The notes beneath the pieces were generated by a model. That model was not told the DNA's origin and ran no database searches. It saw only the letters and a list, made by a program, of their open reading frames with translations. The position numbers and the translations under genes were made by a program. Shown here in pieces: positions 62,795 to 64,000 of a DNA stretch of 64,000 bases. How positions within the stretch are numbered: position 1 is the first letter of the stretch; each line of letters begins with the position of its first letter. Source of the stretch: Streptomyces viridochromogenes (GTDB lineage Bacteria; Actinomycetota; Actinomycetes; Streptomycetales; Streptomycetaceae); the NCBI RefSeq assembly GCF_001270495.1, contig NZ_LGUR01000230.1, positions 186,001 through 250,000 on the forward strand, given 5' to 3'.

Positions 62795-64000
62795 TCAGCC
62801 GGAGTCCTCCGTGGAACTCTCCCCGGAGTTCCCCGCCTCCGACCGCGGCTCAGCCACTCCCTGCCTCCGCGGGGCCCACAGCGCACGCGCGCGAGCGACC
62901 ATGCCCCACCCCGTTCCCCGTCGCCGGTGCCCGTGGACCCGGGGGTCGTCAGTGACGTCGTAACGCTTCACGTACGCCCCCAGGAACGCCTGGAGCGTGG
63001 CGATCGCCGGGATGGCGATCAGGGCGCCCACCGCGCCGAGGAGGGCGGTACCCGCGACGACGGAACCGAAGGCGACCGCGGGGTGGATGTCGACGGTCTT
63101 CGAGGTCAGCTTGGGCTGTAGGACATAGTTCTCGAACTGCTGGTAGACCACGACGAAGATCAGCACCCACAGCGCGTACCAGGGATCGACCGTGAACGCG
63201 ATCAGCATGGGCAGGGCGCCCGCGAGATACGTGCCGATGGTGGGGATGAACTGCGAGACCAGGCCGACCCACACGGCGAGCACGGGCGCGTAGGGCACGT
63301 CCAGGCTCTCCAGCAGGATGTAGTGGGCTATGCCGGAGATGAGCGCCATCAGGCCGCGCGAGTACAGGTAGCCGCCGGTCTTGTTGACGGCGATCTCCCA
63401 CGCGCGCAGTACCTCCGCCTGCTTGGAGGGCGGCAGCACGGAGCACAGCGCGCGGCGCAGTCGCGGTCCGTCCGCGGCGAAGTAGAACGAGAACAGGGTG
63501 ATCGTCAGCAGCTGGAAGAGACCGCCGAGGACCTGGGCGGACACGTCCAGGACACCGGTGGCGCTGTTCTGCACGTAGTTGCGCAGCCAGTCGGAACGGA
63601 GCAGGCCCTCCTGGACGTCCACTCGGCGCAGCTCGGTGTGGAAGTGGGCGTTGATCCAGTTGATGACGGAGTCGAGGTAGTTCGGGAAGTCCTCGACGAT
63701 CTTGATGATCTGGCCCGCGAGCATGGACCCCAGCAGCGTCACGAACCCGGCGGACACGGCGATCACTGCGAGGAAGACGATGCCGGTGGCCAGGCCCCGG
63801 CGCATGCCGCGCGAGGCCATCCAGCTCACCGCCGGCTCGATGGCCAGCGCCAGGAAGAACGCGATGAGGACGTTGATCAGCAGCCCGGTGAGCTGGTGAA
63901 AGGCCCAACTGCCCAGCTGGAACGCGCCGACGAGCGCCAGCGCGAGCACCATGGCGCGCGGGAGCCAACGAGGCATGCGGGCGTCCGGCCCGGCGGCGCC
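62795..64000 (-). CDS. AI-2E family transporter, 5' end beyond window
   Basis: The frame is open to the window edge (GAAGPDAR precedes MPRWLPRAMVLALALVGAFQ), so the true start is probably outside; the ATG at 63976 is an internal alternative. At least 393 residues are visible. Membrane segments include LLINVLIAFFLALAIEPAVS, GIVFLAVIAVSAGFVTLLGS, LLTITLFSFYFAADGPRLRR, VLAVWVGLVSQFIPTIGTYL and ALWVLIFVVVYQQFENYVLQ; the last, with PKLTSKTVDIHPAVAF, is the family signature. The family includes exporters of AI-2 and sodium/lithium-proton antiporters; the role here is unknown. The C-terminus is a Gly/Arg/Glu-rich tail. Confidence 0.9.
   Translation of the reverse strand, partial: GAAGPDARMPRWLPRAMVLALALVGAFQLGSWAFHQLTGLLINVLIAFFLALAIEPAVSWMASRGMRRGLATGIVFLAVIAVSAGFVTLLGSMLAGQIIKIVEDFPNYLDSVINWINAHFHTELRRVDVQEGLLRSDWLRNYVQNSATGVLDVSAQVLGGLFQLLTITLFSFYFAADGPRLRRALCSVLPPSKQAEVLRAWEIAVNKTGGYLYSRGLMALISGIAHYILLESLDVPYAPVLAVWVGLVSQFIPTIGTYLAGALPMLIAFTVDPWYALWVLIFVVVYQQFENYVLQPKLTSKTVDIHPAVAFGSVVAGTALLGAVGALIAIPAIATLQAFLGAYVKRYDVTDDPRVHGHRRRGTGWGMVARARALWAPRRQGVAEPRSEAGNSGESSTEDSG

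Overview
The window is chromosomal DNA of very high G+C content from a Streptomyces or a close relative. GTG and TTG starts are common, and the gene set and order match what I recall of the Streptomyces recA to rnhB segment: recA-recX, gluABCD with gluRK, miaB-miaA-dapF-rshA-hflX, a small NIS siderophore cluster, dinG, lexA, nrdR-nrdJ, terD and rnhB. No database was consulted, so family names rest on motifs and remembered homologues.

Layout. At 1-6.9 kb lie a partial DUF4192 gene, a RecQ-like helicase with a ComF-like phosphoribosyltransferase tail, two hypothetical genes and rnhB. The stretch 7.0-16.1 kb is an accessory, decaying region. It holds a TetR regulator, a truncated MFS gene, a tyrosine recombinase relic, a PaaX-type regulator, a secreted hydrolase, an ABC solute-binding lipoprotein followed by a broken permease, a truncated hypothetical gene, an intact MFS exporter and the remains of another MFS gene. 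From 16.1 to 26.4 kb are housekeeping and DNA metabolism genes: ADP-ribosylglycohydrolase, histidine phosphatase, TerD, nrdR-nrdJ, lexA and dinG. From 26.8 to 34.5 kb are the siderophore-type genes (acetyltransferase, IucA/IucC synthetase, aminotransferase), an amidohydrolase and an alpha/beta hydrolase. Two tandem secreted serine proteases follow at 34.7-37.4 kb. From 37.5 to 49.8 kb come hflX, an M1 peptidase, rshA, dapF, a membrane protein, miaA, small ORFs, an extradiol dioxygenase-like gene, miaB and a MazG-like gene. From 50 to 57 kb is a glutamate-type ABC importer with its two-component system. From 57 to 60.2 kb are an FAD monooxygenase and a cysteine dioxygenase/rhodanese operon behind a cysteine-rich leader peptide. 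The window ends with recX, recA and an AI-2E family membrane protein.

How it works together. DNA repair is linked by LexA: an SOS box precedes lexA, and a one-mismatch box sits inside the recA promoter. The two halves of the nrdRJ control circuit are present, with NrdR boxes in front of nrdR. GluR/GluK is divergent from gluABCD and probably controls it. The Cys-ending leader ORF probably couples cysteine supply to cysteine dioxygenase/rhodanese expression. In the accessory region a 20-bp palindrome is found at the same distance upstream of both MFS starts, so one TetR protein probably controls both. The truncated 5' MFS piece (7727-7849) and the decayed 3' piece (15470-15786) look like one ancestral gene split by about 7.6 kb of inserted DNA, with the 8-mer GACGCGAC at both junctions.
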